A stretch of 64,000 nt of DNA from Sphingomonadaceae bacterium (GTDB lineage: Bacteria; Pseudomonadota; Alphaproteobacteria; Sphingomonadales; Sphingomonadaceae). The notes under the pieces were generated by a model, which saw only the letters and a list, made by a program, of their open reading frames with translations, did not search any database and was not told the origin of the DNA. This document shows, one piece after another, positions 1 to 9,670 of the stretch (positions within the stretch are counted from its first letter, which is position 1; each line of letters starts with the position of its first letter). The position numbers were made by a program, and so were the translations under genes. The stretch lies in contig RFPL01000006.1 of assembly GCA_009926135.1 (NCBI GenBank), forward strand, positions 62,001-126,000, read 5' to 3'.

Positions 1-49
1 CGGTTGCGAGTGCCGTCGCGACAGCGGCCAGCGTGAGAATCGTCTTCAT
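1..49 (-). CDS. 5' end of a secreted-protein gene (partial)
   Basis: Only the first 16 codons lie in the window. They read M-K-T-I-L followed by an Ala/Thr/Leu/Val stretch, which is the start of a Sec-type signal peptide. An AAGGA-like ribosome binding site precedes the ATG. It lies downstream of, and in the same direction as, the next small secreted-protein gene, so it may belong to the copper-island operon. The product cannot be named from 16 residues. Confidence 0.55.
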   Translation of the reverse strand, partial: MKTILTLAAVATALAT

Positions 50-120
50 GTCCAAAATCCTTGGTCGAACTGAATGGAGACGCACGGCGGACGCGAGGGT
101 CCGTCGTGCGCCGCGAAGGT

Positions 121-495
121 TCAGCCAAGGCGAGTGGGAGGGTCCGGTTCCGGGCCGGTGTTACGCCCGACGAGCCGCGCGACCGGCGATTGCGGCGGCG
201 GGGATGCGTGAATCTGGATCGGCGGGGCGACCGTCGCCGTCGGGATCACCGCCACCGACACCGCGCAGCCCATCTTGGCGATGCAATCGGGTGTCATGCC
301 CTCGCAGGGTTGCTTATCGGGTTGCGGATTCGGCTGGGCGAGCCGCATCATTTCGGCGCAATCCGCGCTCATTTCGGGTGCAGCGACCGATTGCACGGCC
401 TGTTCGACCGGCATCATCCGCGCGAACGCGGTTTCCTGGCCCAAAAGGCCAAGCAGCGCACCCAAAAGGAGCATCAAGGAAAGCCGCCGCTTCAC
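121..495 (-). CDS. small secreted hypothetical protein
   Basis: A 124-residue protein from a GTG start, chosen because GAGG lies about 8 nt upstream and the next residues (VKRRLSLMLLLGALLGLL) form a clear signal peptide ending near AFA. A longer in-frame ATG at 531 would put 12 residues before it. The mature part has Cys-containing segments (SADCAEMM, KQPCEGMTPDCIAKMGC) and Met residues, then a Pro-rich tail. The Cys/Met pattern and the position behind copper genes suggest a periplasmic metal-related role, but I do not recognise a family. Confidence 0.6.
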   Translation of the reverse strand: MKRRLSLMLLLGALLGLLGQETAFARMMPVEQAVQSVAAPEMSADCAEMMRLAQPNPQPDKQPCEGMTPDCIAKMGCAVSVAVIPTATVAPPIQIHASPPPQSPVARLVGRNTGPEPDPPTRLG

Positions 496-575
496 GAAAT
501 CAACCTCTGAACTCAATTTCAATCTTGTCAATGCCGCGTGTCCTGGTCCGTACTTTGACCCAGCTCACATCGAAG

Positions 576-1862
576 TTACGCTGATAACGGGCTTGCAATT
601 GCTCTGATCGCTTTCAGCCCGCTCCCGAACCGCGCGATCTGTTCGCGATGGGCCTCCAATTCGCCGTAGGGCAGGTAGGAGATGTCGAGGTCCGTTACCC
701 TGCTGAAGGCCGGCCGGGCGATCTGCGCGCGCACGTCTTTTTCGCGGTTGCCGGGAGCGACCAGGAACAGTCCCGCTGAAGCATGGAACTCGCTACCGCT
801 GAGCGCCAAATCGAGCATCCGGACGATCCCCGAGTAGATCGAAGTCGAGTGCTCGACCTCGAACGCAGCGGCGACCTGTGCGCTGTCCTGTTCGAGCCAG
901 AGCACGTCGATCAACCGGATCGCGTCTGCACCCGGCGCAGTGGCGATTTCATCGGGCAACAGATCGAGGCAGCCCTTGCCGAGCGGCGCGCCCTCGAACA
1001 GGCGGCCTCGGTCATTGGCGGCAATCCAAACGCGATAGCCGAGCGCCATGCCGAGATCGCGAAGCCAAGCCTGCATTTCGGTGTGGGTCCGCTCGCTTTC
1101 GCCCTGGGCGAGCTGGGTCTTGTCCAGCCTCGCCGCTTCCGCGCGGACTGCATCGAGCCTTCGGCCCCAATCGTCCGCCTCGTTGTCGCCCAGCGGCGGG
1201 GCGGGGTAACGGCCCGATCCGATGTCGAACAGGAGCCCCCCGATCGCGCCAAGGTCGTTGGAAAGCAGGTCGCGGTATTGGTCGTTGAGATCGAGGATGC
1301 CGCCGCGCATCGCGAGGAATTGCTCCCAACTTCCCAGCTTCACCTTGGCGCCGGTCAGCGCGTTGTAGCCGTTGACGATCGCGGTGTTGAACGGCGCGAT
1401 TAGGGTCGGATGCAGGAAATAGAGCAGATTGGCGACCGCTGGACCCAGCCCCTTGATCTTGAGTGCGTCGATTTCGCGGATATGGGAAATGACATCCTCG
1501 GCCTCGTCGCAGCAAACGCAATTGTGGAGCAAGCGGCCGAAGGCGCGCTGATTGGCTGGGCTTTCGTAAATGTCGGGAATGCGCAGCTTGGGCTTCCAGA
1601 GGAAGGCGTGGTCAGCGCCTTTGAAAATCTGTCGCTGCTCGGCGATCGAATGGACGACAGTTTCGAGCGAGGAGCCGCGATAGGCGACACCGAACGATCC
1701 ATTGTCGATCTCGGCCACGACCTGCTGGATCCCGCGCCGGATCGAGCGGAAATTCTTGATCCGCTCGTCCCACAGGAACCAGCTTTGGTAGGTCGCGCCC
1801 GGGTCTTCGCGCCAGCTTTCGACGAGCTTGCGGATAAGCGCGGTTCGGTCAGAGGCGCTCAT
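576..1862 (-). CDS. HhH-motif protein with restriction-nuclease-like C-terminus
   Basis: A 428-residue protein starting M-S-A-S-D-R. A much longer in-frame reading to 2309 overlaps the next gene and has shadow composition, so the start at 1862 is preferred. Residues about 132-150 (ALKIKGLGPAVANLLYFLHP) look like a helix-hairpin-helix DNA-binding motif. Near residue 345 the sequence FEVEHSTSIYSG follows a D-V-L-W-L-E segment, resembling the core of PD-(D/E)XK-like nuclease domains. Cysteines N-C-V-C-C occur near 115-118. It is the last recognisable gene behind the copper ATPase operon. Function is inferred from motifs only; a DNA-binding or DNA-cutting role is plausible. Confidence 0.6.
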   Translation of the reverse strand: MSASDRTALIRKLVESWREDPGATYQSWFLWDERIKNFRSIRRGIQQVVAEIDNGSFGVAYRGSSLETVVHSIAEQRQIFKGADHAFLWKPKLRIPDIYESPANQRAFGRLLHNCVCCDEAEDVISHIREIDALKIKGLGPAVANLLYFLHPTLIAPFNTAIVNGYNALTGAKVKLGSWEQFLAMRGGILDLNDQYRDLLSNDLGAIGGLLFDIGSGRYPAPPLGDNEADDWGRRLDAVRAEAARLDKTQLAQGESERTHTEMQAWLRDLGMALGYRVWIAANDRGRLFEGAPLGKGCLDLLPDEIATAPGADAIRLIDVLWLEQDSAQVAAAFEVEHSTSIYSGIVRMLDLALSGSEFHASAGLFLVAPGNREKDVRAQIARPAFSRVTDLDISYLPYGELEAHREQIARFGSGLKAIRAIASPLSA

Positions 1863-1872
1863 GCTATAGCCA

Positions 1873-2349
1873 TCAGCTGGCGGGCTGCTTGGGTTTGCGC
1901 GATGAGCTGTGTGTCGAGATGATCCGCCATGTTTGCCCATCCCACCTAAGAACGCTGGTCGCAACGCCAAGACGCTCGACTGCCTCATCCGATTTGAGGA
2001 CAATCCGATAGGTATAGGTCTCGGTTGCGACCGCAATGGGTCCTTCGAGCCTGATATCGACTTTGTAGTCGCCGAACGTAAAAGATTTGAACTCCTTGAG
2101 CTCGGGGCCGAGGTGATGGTCGCGATAGGCGGTAAAATTGCCTTCGACCTTGCCTGATTCCACCACCACGGCATCCGGTACAAACAGCCGATCGACGCCA
2201 GTGACGTCGAGGTGCTCAACCGCAGACTTGTAGGCCGACAAAACCGCGGTGACGCCTGCCCGATCGGCTTGCTGGGCAACGGCCGAGCTGCCGATCGACA
2301 AGCTGGCAATCAGCAAGAGCGCGTGGCCAGCTAGTGAAGTTCTACGCAT
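1873..2349 (-). CDS. secreted NTF2/SnoaL-like (DUF4440-type) protein
   Basis: A 158-residue protein with a signal peptide (to about AVAQ at residue 26) and an NTF2-like fold of the DUF4440/SnoaL type. The recognisable parts are the N-terminal helix (AGVTAVLSAYKSAVEHLDVTG), the beta core with LFVPDAVVVESG, and the C-terminal W-R-I-I-S-T-H-S-S. A GGGAGAG Shine-Dalgarno precedes the ATG. Such proteins are often found in copper islands, where their substrate is unknown. It lies between DUF2933 and the HhH protein with little spacing, so it is probably co-transcribed with the copper ATPase. Confidence 0.75.
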   Translation of the reverse strand: MRRTSLAGHALLLIASLSIGSSAVAQQADRAGVTAVLSAYKSAVEHLDVTGVDRLFVPDAVVVESGKVEGNFTAYRDHHLGPELKEFKSFTFGDYKVDIRLEGPIAVATETYTYRIVLKSDEAVERLGVATSVLRWDGQTWRIISTHSSSRKPKQPAS

Positions 2350-2388
2350 TGTAATTCTCTCCCCTGTTCAGTTTTGGGTTGGCGGGTC

Positions 2389-2574
2389 TCAAGGCTTCCA
2401 ACCCGGATGTTGGTGCCCGTGCGAGCCGTGAAAGAGGTGCATAAGCGGACAGAGCAACAGGATCGCGTAGGGCAATAGCCCGAGCGCGTGCGCCCAATGC
2501 TCGCGCAGCATGTAAAACAGCACGATAACGGCTAAGGATGCCGCTGCGAGGATGGCGGGACGGGTAAAACGCAT
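2389..2574 (-). CDS. DUF2933 small membrane protein
   Basis: A 61-residue protein with two predicted membrane helices (RPAILAAASLAVIVLFYML and ALGLLPYAILLLCPLMHLF) and a C-terminal His-rich tail (HLFHGSHGHQHPGWKP). This is the arrangement of DUF2933 proteins, which commonly accompany copper or silver P-type ATPases. Its start is 3 nt from the ATPase stop and its GGAGAT ribosome binding site lies inside the last ATPase codons, so it is translated from the same mRNA. The His/Met tail suggests metal contact; the exact role is unknown. Confidence 0.85.
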   Translation of the reverse strand: MRFTRPAILAAASLAVIVLFYMLREHWAHALGLLPYAILLLCPLMHLFHGSHGHQHPGWKP

Positions 2575-2577
2575 CGG

Positions 2578-4905
<2,328 letters not shown>

Positions 4906-5000
4906 GTGTTTGCTCCATGGTTATCCTCCCGCCTCCGGCCCGCAGGCGGGGCGACCCGACGGGCATGCCGAGCAGGAAGGAACGGCTGGTTTTCAATCTA

Positions 5001-5027
5001 GAATACGCAGACCGGGCCGTCATCCCT
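5001..5027 (-). promoter_or_regulatory. ECF-type promoter of the copper ATPase unit
   Basis: Read on the minus strand: AGGGA at 5027-5023 and CTGCGTAT at 5010-5003, with 17 nt from the first A to the C of CTGCG. The same two blocks at the same spacing occur at four other gene heads in this window. It lies about 95 nt upstream of the ATPase ATG. Assignment to the CnrH-like sigma factor is inference. Confidence 0.65.
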
Positions 5028-5065
5028 CAGGCGGGTGTCACTTTTTCAATCCAGCAGCTCGGAAG

Positions 5066-5734
5066 TCACCCCTGATCGGCTTTCACTCCCGATAGGATCG
5101 AAATAGATCCGGTCACCGTCTTCACCTGCTTGAGTTCGCGCACATTGGAAAAGCCCGCTTCCCGCATCAGCGGCATCAGCACACCGTCGGCATTGGGCTG
5201 GGTATCCGCAATCCCGTCGAGCTGCTGAATTGTTGCCCTGAACAGTCGGCGCATGAGCCAGGAGCGCTGCTCGCCATAGTCCGCGATCAGGAGGCGGCCA
5301 CCGGGCTGGAGTACTGAATGGATTTCGCGGAGCAGGCGCAATTTTTCGTCCAGCGGGACCTGATGCAGCACCAGGCACAAGGTCGCGAGACTCGGTGGCG
5401 GCCAGTCGGCAACCGCCTCTGTCGAGAAAAACGATTGCCTGAATTCGGCAACGATACCCGCTCTGCGCGCCTTTTCGCGAGCGATCTCCAAGGCATGTTG
5501 GTCCGGGTCTATGCCGAAGTAGCGGGTGGATGGGTTCTTGCTTGCTACCAGCAGGGCAAGGTTGCCGGTTCCGGCGCCAATATCGAGCACCAGATCGTGG
5601 TCCTTGGGCGCTAGGAACTCGACCAGGGCCTCGCGCCAGACTGTTTCTCGCGTCGTGAGCCGGACTCCAGCATCGTAAAACGGCGTCAGAAAATGATAGC
5701 CGGCTGCTGGTGTGTATGTGCCAGTCCTGGTCAT
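5066..5734 (-). CDS. class I SAM-dependent methyltransferase
   Basis: A 222-residue Rossmann-type methyltransferase. The SAM motif I is DIGAGTG at residues 51-57. Other motifs are G-I-D-P (acidic end of beta 2), L-V-L-H-Q-V-P (motif IV region) and L-Q-P-G-G-R-L-L-I-A-D-Y (motif V/VI region). A GGGAGG Shine-Dalgarno precedes the ATG, which overlaps the stop of the upstream sterol-desaturase gene by 4 nt (ATGA). The substrate is not evident. Translational coupling to a membrane-bound desaturase suggests both act on one lipid-like substrate, but this is inference. Confidence 0.85.
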   Translation of the reverse strand: MTRTGTYTPAAGYHFLTPFYDAGVRLTTRETVWREALVEFLAPKDHDLVLDIGAGTGNLALLVASKNPSTRYFGIDPDQHALEIAREKARRAGIVAEFRQSFFSTEAVADWPPPSLATLCLVLHQVPLDEKLRLLREIHSVLQPGGRLLIADYGEQRSWLMRRLFRATIQQLDGIADTQPNADGVLMPLMREAGFSNVRELKQVKTVTGSISILSGVKADQG

Positions 5735-6618
5735 CGCTTGCCTCCCGCGTTGCGCTGCGAGGCGGGATCAGTCATTGCCATTTCCGTAGTGAAAGGCTCG
5801 ACAAGCTGCGCGAGATAGGCGGCTGGGTAATCGGAGCGGCCCGCAATGCCGAGCGAGCCTGCGCCAATATGGTCGCTCGATCGGAATTGAGCCGTCCCAA
5901 GCAGCACGTCCCAGATCGTGAGGAACAGACCGAAATTGACATCGCCGTCGGTCTCGGACGCGAGGTGATGGTGGCGGTGCACCGGAGCGACCGCCCAGAG
6001 CAATGCCAAGGGCCCGACGCGCATATCGACATTCGAATGTTGCAATTGCAACTGTACGGCGACCGCGAAGGATCCGACAATCGCCACGTCGTGCGGAATT
6101 CCCAGCAGCAGCCAAGGCAATGTCCCGACAGAAATCTCGATCAGCTGGTGAACCGGGTGCTTGAGCAGACCGTTGAATCCGTACATCCGGCGAACCGAGT
6201 GGTGGACCGCATGGAACCGCCACAGCAGCGGAATTCTGTGACTGGCAAAATGGGCCAGGCTGATCCCGGCGTCGAGCAGAACGATCGCCAGTACAAGCTC
6301 GGCCCAGAATGGCAGCGATGCAGGCCAGATCGACGACCAGGGGACGAAACTGGCGAGCACTGGCAGCAAGAGCACCAGCACCAGGATCGAGCCTTCGTTG
6401 ACCAGTGCATGGGCGAGGTCGCGGCGGGCATCGCCATGGCTGCGATTCCAAACCGGCTCGAATGGCGCGACACGTTCGGCAACGAGCGACGTCACAATCG
6501 CAAGAGCGAGCAGGGCGATGAGCCAAACGGGCGATCCGCCGGTCGAGACCAGCATGGCCGCAGCCCCGACAAAGGCGATGAAGTAGGCGGGGGCATAGAG
6601 TGCTCTGAATAGGGTCAT
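5731..6618 (-). CDS. sterol desaturase / fatty acid hydroxylase family membrane protein
   Basis: A 295-residue di-iron membrane hydroxylase. It shows the family's His boxes: H-x3-H (H123, H127), H-x2-HH (H136, H139, H140) and H-R-H-H-H near residue 209. Four to five membrane helices lie at about 10-50, 75-95 and 105-125 and beyond. The start M-T-L-F-R-A-L was chosen because the 113 residues preceding it in frame look non-coding and overlap the AraC gene. The family hydroxylates or desaturates lipids and sterols. It is translationally coupled to the methyltransferase. Its place among copper genes is unusual. Confidence 0.88.
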   Translation of the reverse strand: MTLFRALYAPAYFIAFVGAAAMLVSTGGSPVWLIALLALAIVTSLVAERVAPFEPVWNRSHGDARRDLAHALVNEGSILVLVLLLPVLASFVPWSSIWPASLPFWAELVLAIVLLDAGISLAHFASHRIPLLWRFHAVHHSVRRMYGFNGLLKHPVHQLIEISVGTLPWLLLGIPHDVAIVGSFAVAVQLQLQHSNVDMRVGPLALLWAVAPVHRHHHLASETDGDVNFGLFLTIWDVLLGTAQFRSSDHIGAGSLGIAGRSDYPAAYLAQLVEPFTTEMAMTDPASQRNAGGKR

Positions 6619-6697
6619 GCAAGCGATCTTCCACGGTTCGCTCAGCTTTCTGCGGCAAGCGCGGCACCGGGTCTTGAATGAATCGCTGGTCCGAACC

Positions 6698-7438
6698 TTA
6701 ACGGACGATCGAAATTTCGAGCTGGGCCAGCCCGAGCGACGGTGTGACCCCGAACCATTCGACCAGCCGCCGGGTGAAATGGGCTTGGTCGGAAAAGCCC
6801 CCTGCGGCAGCCGCATCGGCCAGGCTGGCGGAGTGGCGGAGCGTGTCGATGGCATGCTGAAGCTGAAGCCATTGCAGTAATTTGGTCGTTGGTACGCCGA
6901 AGTCGCGCACCGCAAGTTCGCGCAGCCGCGTCGATGACAGCCCCACAGCCTTCGCAAGTTTCGCAGGACTTGTCCCGGGTTCGGTTCTGCCCAGTGCGGT
7001 TTGCAGCCGATGGTCGATCCTGCTCAACGAGCGCGTGCCGAGATAGGCGTCGATCCACTGCCGCGCCGCCTCTCCGCAGTCGACCGTTCGGAGAGAGGCC
7101 CCGTCGCTTTTGTGCAGCTTGACCGTTGTCGGGCGCTGGACCGTATTGCGCATCCCGCGAAACAGAGGATCGATGTAGATCGTCCGCACGGCAGCGCCGA
7201 TGGGCGAAAGGGAATGCGCCACCCCTGCGGGAATAAGCGCAGCTTCGCCGGGGGCCAGTCGCATCGGTTGTGCGCCGTCAATCTCGCAGGGTGAATCAAG
7301 CGCGAGGCTGATCTGGTGGGCGACATGACGATGCGCCCGGTTTTCACCGATGCGTACGTTGATCATCGCCCAGCCAACGCCAAGGAGCATGGTGCCCGAC
7401 CACGGCATAGCTTTTCCAGTCACTGCAGCACCGCCCAA
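6698..7438 (-). CDS. AraC family transcriptional regulator
   Basis: A 246-residue regulator with an N-terminal cupin-like sensing domain (H-R-H-V-A-H-Q-I near 37-44; L-A-P-G-E-A-A-L-I-P-A-G-V-A-H near 62-76) and a C-terminal pair of helix-turn-helix motifs (LAKAVGLSSTRLRELAVRDF and LADAAAAGGFSDQAHFTRRL) followed by G-V-T-P-S. It is read in the same direction as the desaturase and methyltransferase, 79 nt upstream of them, and may control them. The effector is unknown. Confidence 0.88.
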   Translation of the reverse strand: MGGAAVTGKAMPWSGTMLLGVGWAMINVRIGENRAHRHVAHQISLALDSPCEIDGAQPMRLAPGEAALIPAGVAHSLSPIGAAVRTIYIDPLFRGMRNTVQRPTTVKLHKSDGASLRTVDCGEAARQWIDAYLGTRSLSRIDHRLQTALGRTEPGTSPAKLAKAVGLSSTRLRELAVRDFGVPTTKLLQWLQLQHAIDTLRHSASLADAAAAGGFSDQAHFTRRLVEWFGVTPSLGLAQLEISIVR

Positions 7439-7531
7439 TCAACCGCTATTCCGGGCGCGCGGGCCCCGGAGGGGGCGCATTTTGCGTGACGGTGATGCGA
7501 CTGGCCGATGCCCCGCGCTCCTTCGCTCGCC

Positions 7532-7567
7532 GGCGCTTGCCCTTGACAATAGTCAAGAGCAAGCGCC
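7532..7567. terminator. hairpin downstream of the DUF2231-like gene
   Basis: An inverted repeat: GGCGCTTGC (7532-7540) pairs with GCAAGCGCC (7559-7567), and the inner TTGAC/GTCAA (7543-7547, 7552-7556) closes on a 4-nt loop. It starts 9 nt past the stop of the minus-strand gene ending at 7576, so it may end the copC transcript. No T-run follows, so an operator or mRNA-stability role is also possible. Confidence 0.45.
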
Positions 7568-7575
7568 GAGTCGCC

Positions 7576-8343
7576 TCAGAACATCAAATGGTAGAGTCCC
7601 CCGTGCATGAAGGTTCCGCCCAGGAAGCCCTGGATGAGCACCGCCAAGGTGAGCAACCCAAGCAAGACAGCAAAGACCCTGTCTTCGCTCCGCTCCTCGT
7701 GGAAGCGGCGCAGGCCGGCCCAAGCCAGCACGGGAGCGGCGAGGACGATGGCCATGCCGAGATAGCGGTGCGCGGTGAGGATCAGATTGCGGTCCCAGAG
7801 ATAGAAGCCTCCGGCAAACCAGCCAAGCGGGGCCGCAACGATGGCGCCGATTGCTCCTATCACCAACATGATACGCGCAGCCGACCGCCAGGTCTTACGT
7901 CGGCGGATGATGCCCAATGCCTCGGCGAGGAAGGCGCCGACAATCATCGCGATCGGGAAATGGATGGCGACGGTGTGGAGCTTGCCCAGCCAGATCACCA
8001 GTCGCTGGATGAAGGGCTTGTCGCTGTTGTCGGCGGCATGGTCATGGTCCATGCCCTCCATCGATCCCTGGTCCGCATGGTCCATCTGCGCCATGTCTGC
8101 CGGTTCCGGCGTTGGGGTCGAACCGTCGGCCATCGTCGGCATCGCTCCCTCCTTGGCGAGGGCCTGCATATCGGCCTCACTCATCGCGCCCGGCGCATGC
8201 CCCGACGCATGCGATGCTTCGGGCGTGCCGGGACCCGCACCCATTTCGCGCGGATCCTCGTGCGCCCATCCGGTCGTGGCGGTCATGATGGCAAGAAGGG
8301 CGGCGGCGAATGCTGCCTTGCGCGAAAGGGTTGAATGCGTCAT
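7576..8343 (-). CDS. secreted-start, four-TM His/Met-rich membrane protein (DUF2231-like)
   Basis: A 255-residue protein beginning M-T-H-S-T-L with an AGGAG ribosome binding site. After a signal peptide (ending near GWAHE) comes a soluble segment of about 85 residues rich in His, Met, Asp and Glu (MAQMDHADQGSMEGMDHDHA). Four membrane helices follow (about 118-250), with conserved-looking His residues (LHTVAIHFPIAMIVG, AHRYLGMAI) as in DUF2231 proteins, where such His could hold heme. It sits just downstream of copC, in the position CopD often holds, so a role in copper uptake or membrane redox is inferred. Confidence 0.7.
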   Translation of the reverse strand: MTHSTLSRKAAFAAALLAIMTATTGWAHEDPREMGAGPGTPEASHASGHAPGAMSEADMQALAKEGAMPTMADGSTPTPEPADMAQMDHADQGSMEGMDHDHAADNSDKPFIQRLVIWLGKLHTVAIHFPIAMIVGAFLAEALGIIRRRKTWRSAARIMLVIGAIGAIVAAPLGWFAGGFYLWDRNLILTAHRYLGMAIVLAAPVLAWAGLRRFHEERSEDRVFAVLLGLLTLAVLIQGFLGGTFMHGGLYHLMF

Positions 8344-8420
8344 TTGCAGTCTCCTGTTGCCCGAATTGATGGGCCATGGTTCCGACCGCGCTGCAGGCGC
8401 GGCCGGAACCGGGATGTCGA

Positions 8421-8801
8421 TCACCGAACGGTAAAGGCGACCTTGCCGCTCTTGACCTCGCGGTCGTCGCCCGAAGCCATCCAGCGCAGCTCATAACCGC
8501 CCGGAGACAGGCCAGTCTTGGGCATGACCATGACCGACTTGCCGTCCTTGCCCATCATTGCCGACGTTTGGACAGGCATGGTGTGGCCTGCGGCCATCCC
8601 GGGCATCGAGGTCATGACGAGTTGAAACCGCGCCGTCGACGCTTGGATCTTTTCGCTGAACACCAGATTGATATGGGCAGGCCTTGCGACGGTCGAGTTG
8701 GCCGCCGGGGTCGATGACACCAGCACCGGATGGGCAACCGCGAGTTGCGGGACGGCAAGGCCCAGTGCGGCAACGGCAAGGACTAGACGATCGAAGCGCA
8801 T
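8421..8801 (-). CDS. copC: periplasmic copper-binding protein CopC
   Basis: A 126-residue CopC. The signal peptide (23 residues, ending A-V-A) would leave H24 as the mature N-terminus, which is the N-terminal Cu(II) ligand of CopC proteins. The family pattern HPVLVSSTPAANSTV is followed by L-V-F-S-E-K-I and a Met/His loop (M-T-S-M-P-G-M-A-A-G-H-T-M-P-V). Length is typical. AAGGAG precedes the ATG. An ECF-type promoter (8837-8861) lies about 36 nt upstream, back to back with the CnrYXH-like operon. It is co-directional with the four-TM protein and probably works with it. Confidence 0.92.
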   Translation of the reverse strand: MRFDRLVLAVAALGLAVPQLAVAHPVLVSSTPAANSTVARPAHINLVFSEKIQASTARFQLVMTSMPGMAAGHTMPVQTSAMMGKDGKSVMVMPKTGLSPGGYELRWMASGDDREVKSGKVAFTVR

Positions 8802-8836
8802 GGAAAATCTCCTTGGTTGTTGCGGTTCAATAGCCA

Positions 8837-8861
8837 ATACGCACGGCAACGCGGCGGCCCT
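8837..8861 (-). promoter_or_regulatory. ECF-type promoter of copC
   Basis: On the minus strand: AGGG from 8861 and GTGCGTAT at 8844-8837, with the same 17-nt offset as the four other copies. It lies 36 nt upstream of the copC ATG, a sensible leader length, and is divergent from the promoter of the sigma-factor operon. Confidence 0.65.
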
Positions 8862-8888
8862 CACATTTGGGAGGGATATTTTTTCGCA

Positions 8889-8915
8889 AGGGAACGCCCT
8901 CTGGCCTGCGTATAG
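8889..8915 (+). promoter_or_regulatory. ECF-type autoregulatory promoter of the CnrYXH-like operon
   Basis: AGGGA at 8889-8893 and CTGCGTATAG at 8906-8915, offset 17 nt. A transcription start about 7 nt past the -10 block would leave a leader of about 20 nt containing GGAGATCGAAT before the GTG start at 8943. This fits a sigma factor that transcribes its own operon. Confidence 0.7.
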
Positions 8916-8942
8916 GAACACGAAGTCATCTGGAGATCGAAT

Positions 8943-9221
8943 GTGTCCGACCTTGATCAAATGCTCCACCGGCTAAGGGCCGTACCGGTTCCCGCCGAGC
9001 TCGCGATGATCGACACTGCCGTGTTGGACGGCCTTGCGGCGATACGCCGGGAGGCTTCGGCTGCGCCCCGCCTGATGGGCTTCGCCGCCGCGTTCGCCTT
9101 GGTTGTCGGCCTCGCCGGAGGCGGGCTGGCCGGCGGCGAAGCGGCGAGCGCGCAGCCTTTGTCGCCGTTCGCCCCCGACAATCCGCTGGCGCCTTCGACC
9201 CTGCTGGATGTCCATCCGTGA
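8943..9221 (+). CDS. CnrY-like membrane anti-sigma factor
   Basis: A 92-residue protein from a GTG start (GGAG 8 nt upstream). It has a short cytoplasmic N-terminus (about 1-43), one membrane helix (LMGFAAAFALVVGLAGGGLA, about 44-63) and a Pro-rich periplasmic tail (P-L-S-P-F-A-P...S-T-L-L). This matches the size and layout of CnrY anti-sigma factors. Sequence identity to CnrY is low; the call rests on topology and on the adjacent sensor and sigma genes in the canonical Y-X-H order. Its stop overlaps the next GTG start (GTGA). Confidence 0.72.
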   Translation: MSDLDQMLHRLRAVPVPAELAMIDTAVLDGLAAIRREASAAPRLMGFAAAFALVVGLAGGGLAGGEAASAQPLSPFAPDNPLAPSTLLDVHP

Positions 9222-9670
9222 GCTGGGCCAAGCGACTCGTTCTGATCGCGTTCGTCGCTTTCGCTGCGGCGATCGCGGGGACCTATGCGGGGAGCACGAT
9301 CTTCGCACCCAAACCGACCGAAACCGAACTCCATGCCCTGCTGCACCGGGAATTGGATCTCGATACCGCGCAGAAAGCGAAAATCGAGGCGATCGAGCAA
9401 CGCTTCTCCACCCGGCGCAAGGCCCTCGAACTCGAGATGCGCGCAGCCAATGCCCACCTTGCGGCGGCGATGGAGGCCGAACACGGTTACGGCCCGGAAG
9501 TGACCGCCGCGATTGACCATACGCATATGGTCATGGGTCAGATGCAGAAGGAAACGCTCGAACATCTTTTTGCGATGCGCGCGGTGCTGCAGCCCGAGCA
9601 GGCTGCCAGGTTCGACAGGACCGTCACCAAAGCCCTTGTACCCGATACTCCGGCCCCCGAAGCGCGGTGA
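9218..9670 (+). CDS. CnrX-like periplasmic heavy-metal sensor
   Basis: A 150-residue protein with one N-terminal membrane anchor (about 6-28) and a helical periplasmic sensor domain. The five metal ligands known in CnrX (H42, H46, E63, H119, M123) are all present here at a constant shift of three: H39, H43, E60, H116 and M120. Family proteins bind metal through these residues and release the anti-sigma factor. The GTG start overlaps the stop of the anti-sigma gene, and its own stop overlaps the sigma start, so the three are translationally coupled. Confidence 0.87.
   Translation: MSWAKRLVLIAFVAFAAAIAGTYAGSTIFAPKPTETELHALLHRELDLDTAQKAKIEAIEQRFSTRRKALELEMRAANAHLAAAMEAEHGYGPEVTAAIDHTHMVMGQMQKETLEHLFAMRAVLQPEQAARFDRTVTKALVPDTPAPEAR

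Noticed and set aside
1863..2309. N-terminal extension of the HhH protein
   Set aside because: The 149 extra codons overlap the NTF2-like gene and are Ser/Pro/Arg-rich shadow text, while a start at 1862 gives a protein-like N-terminus.
6619..6957. 113-codon extension of the sterol desaturase
   Set aside because: It overlaps the AraC coding region out of frame and lacks helix text; M-T-L-F-R gives a sensible start.
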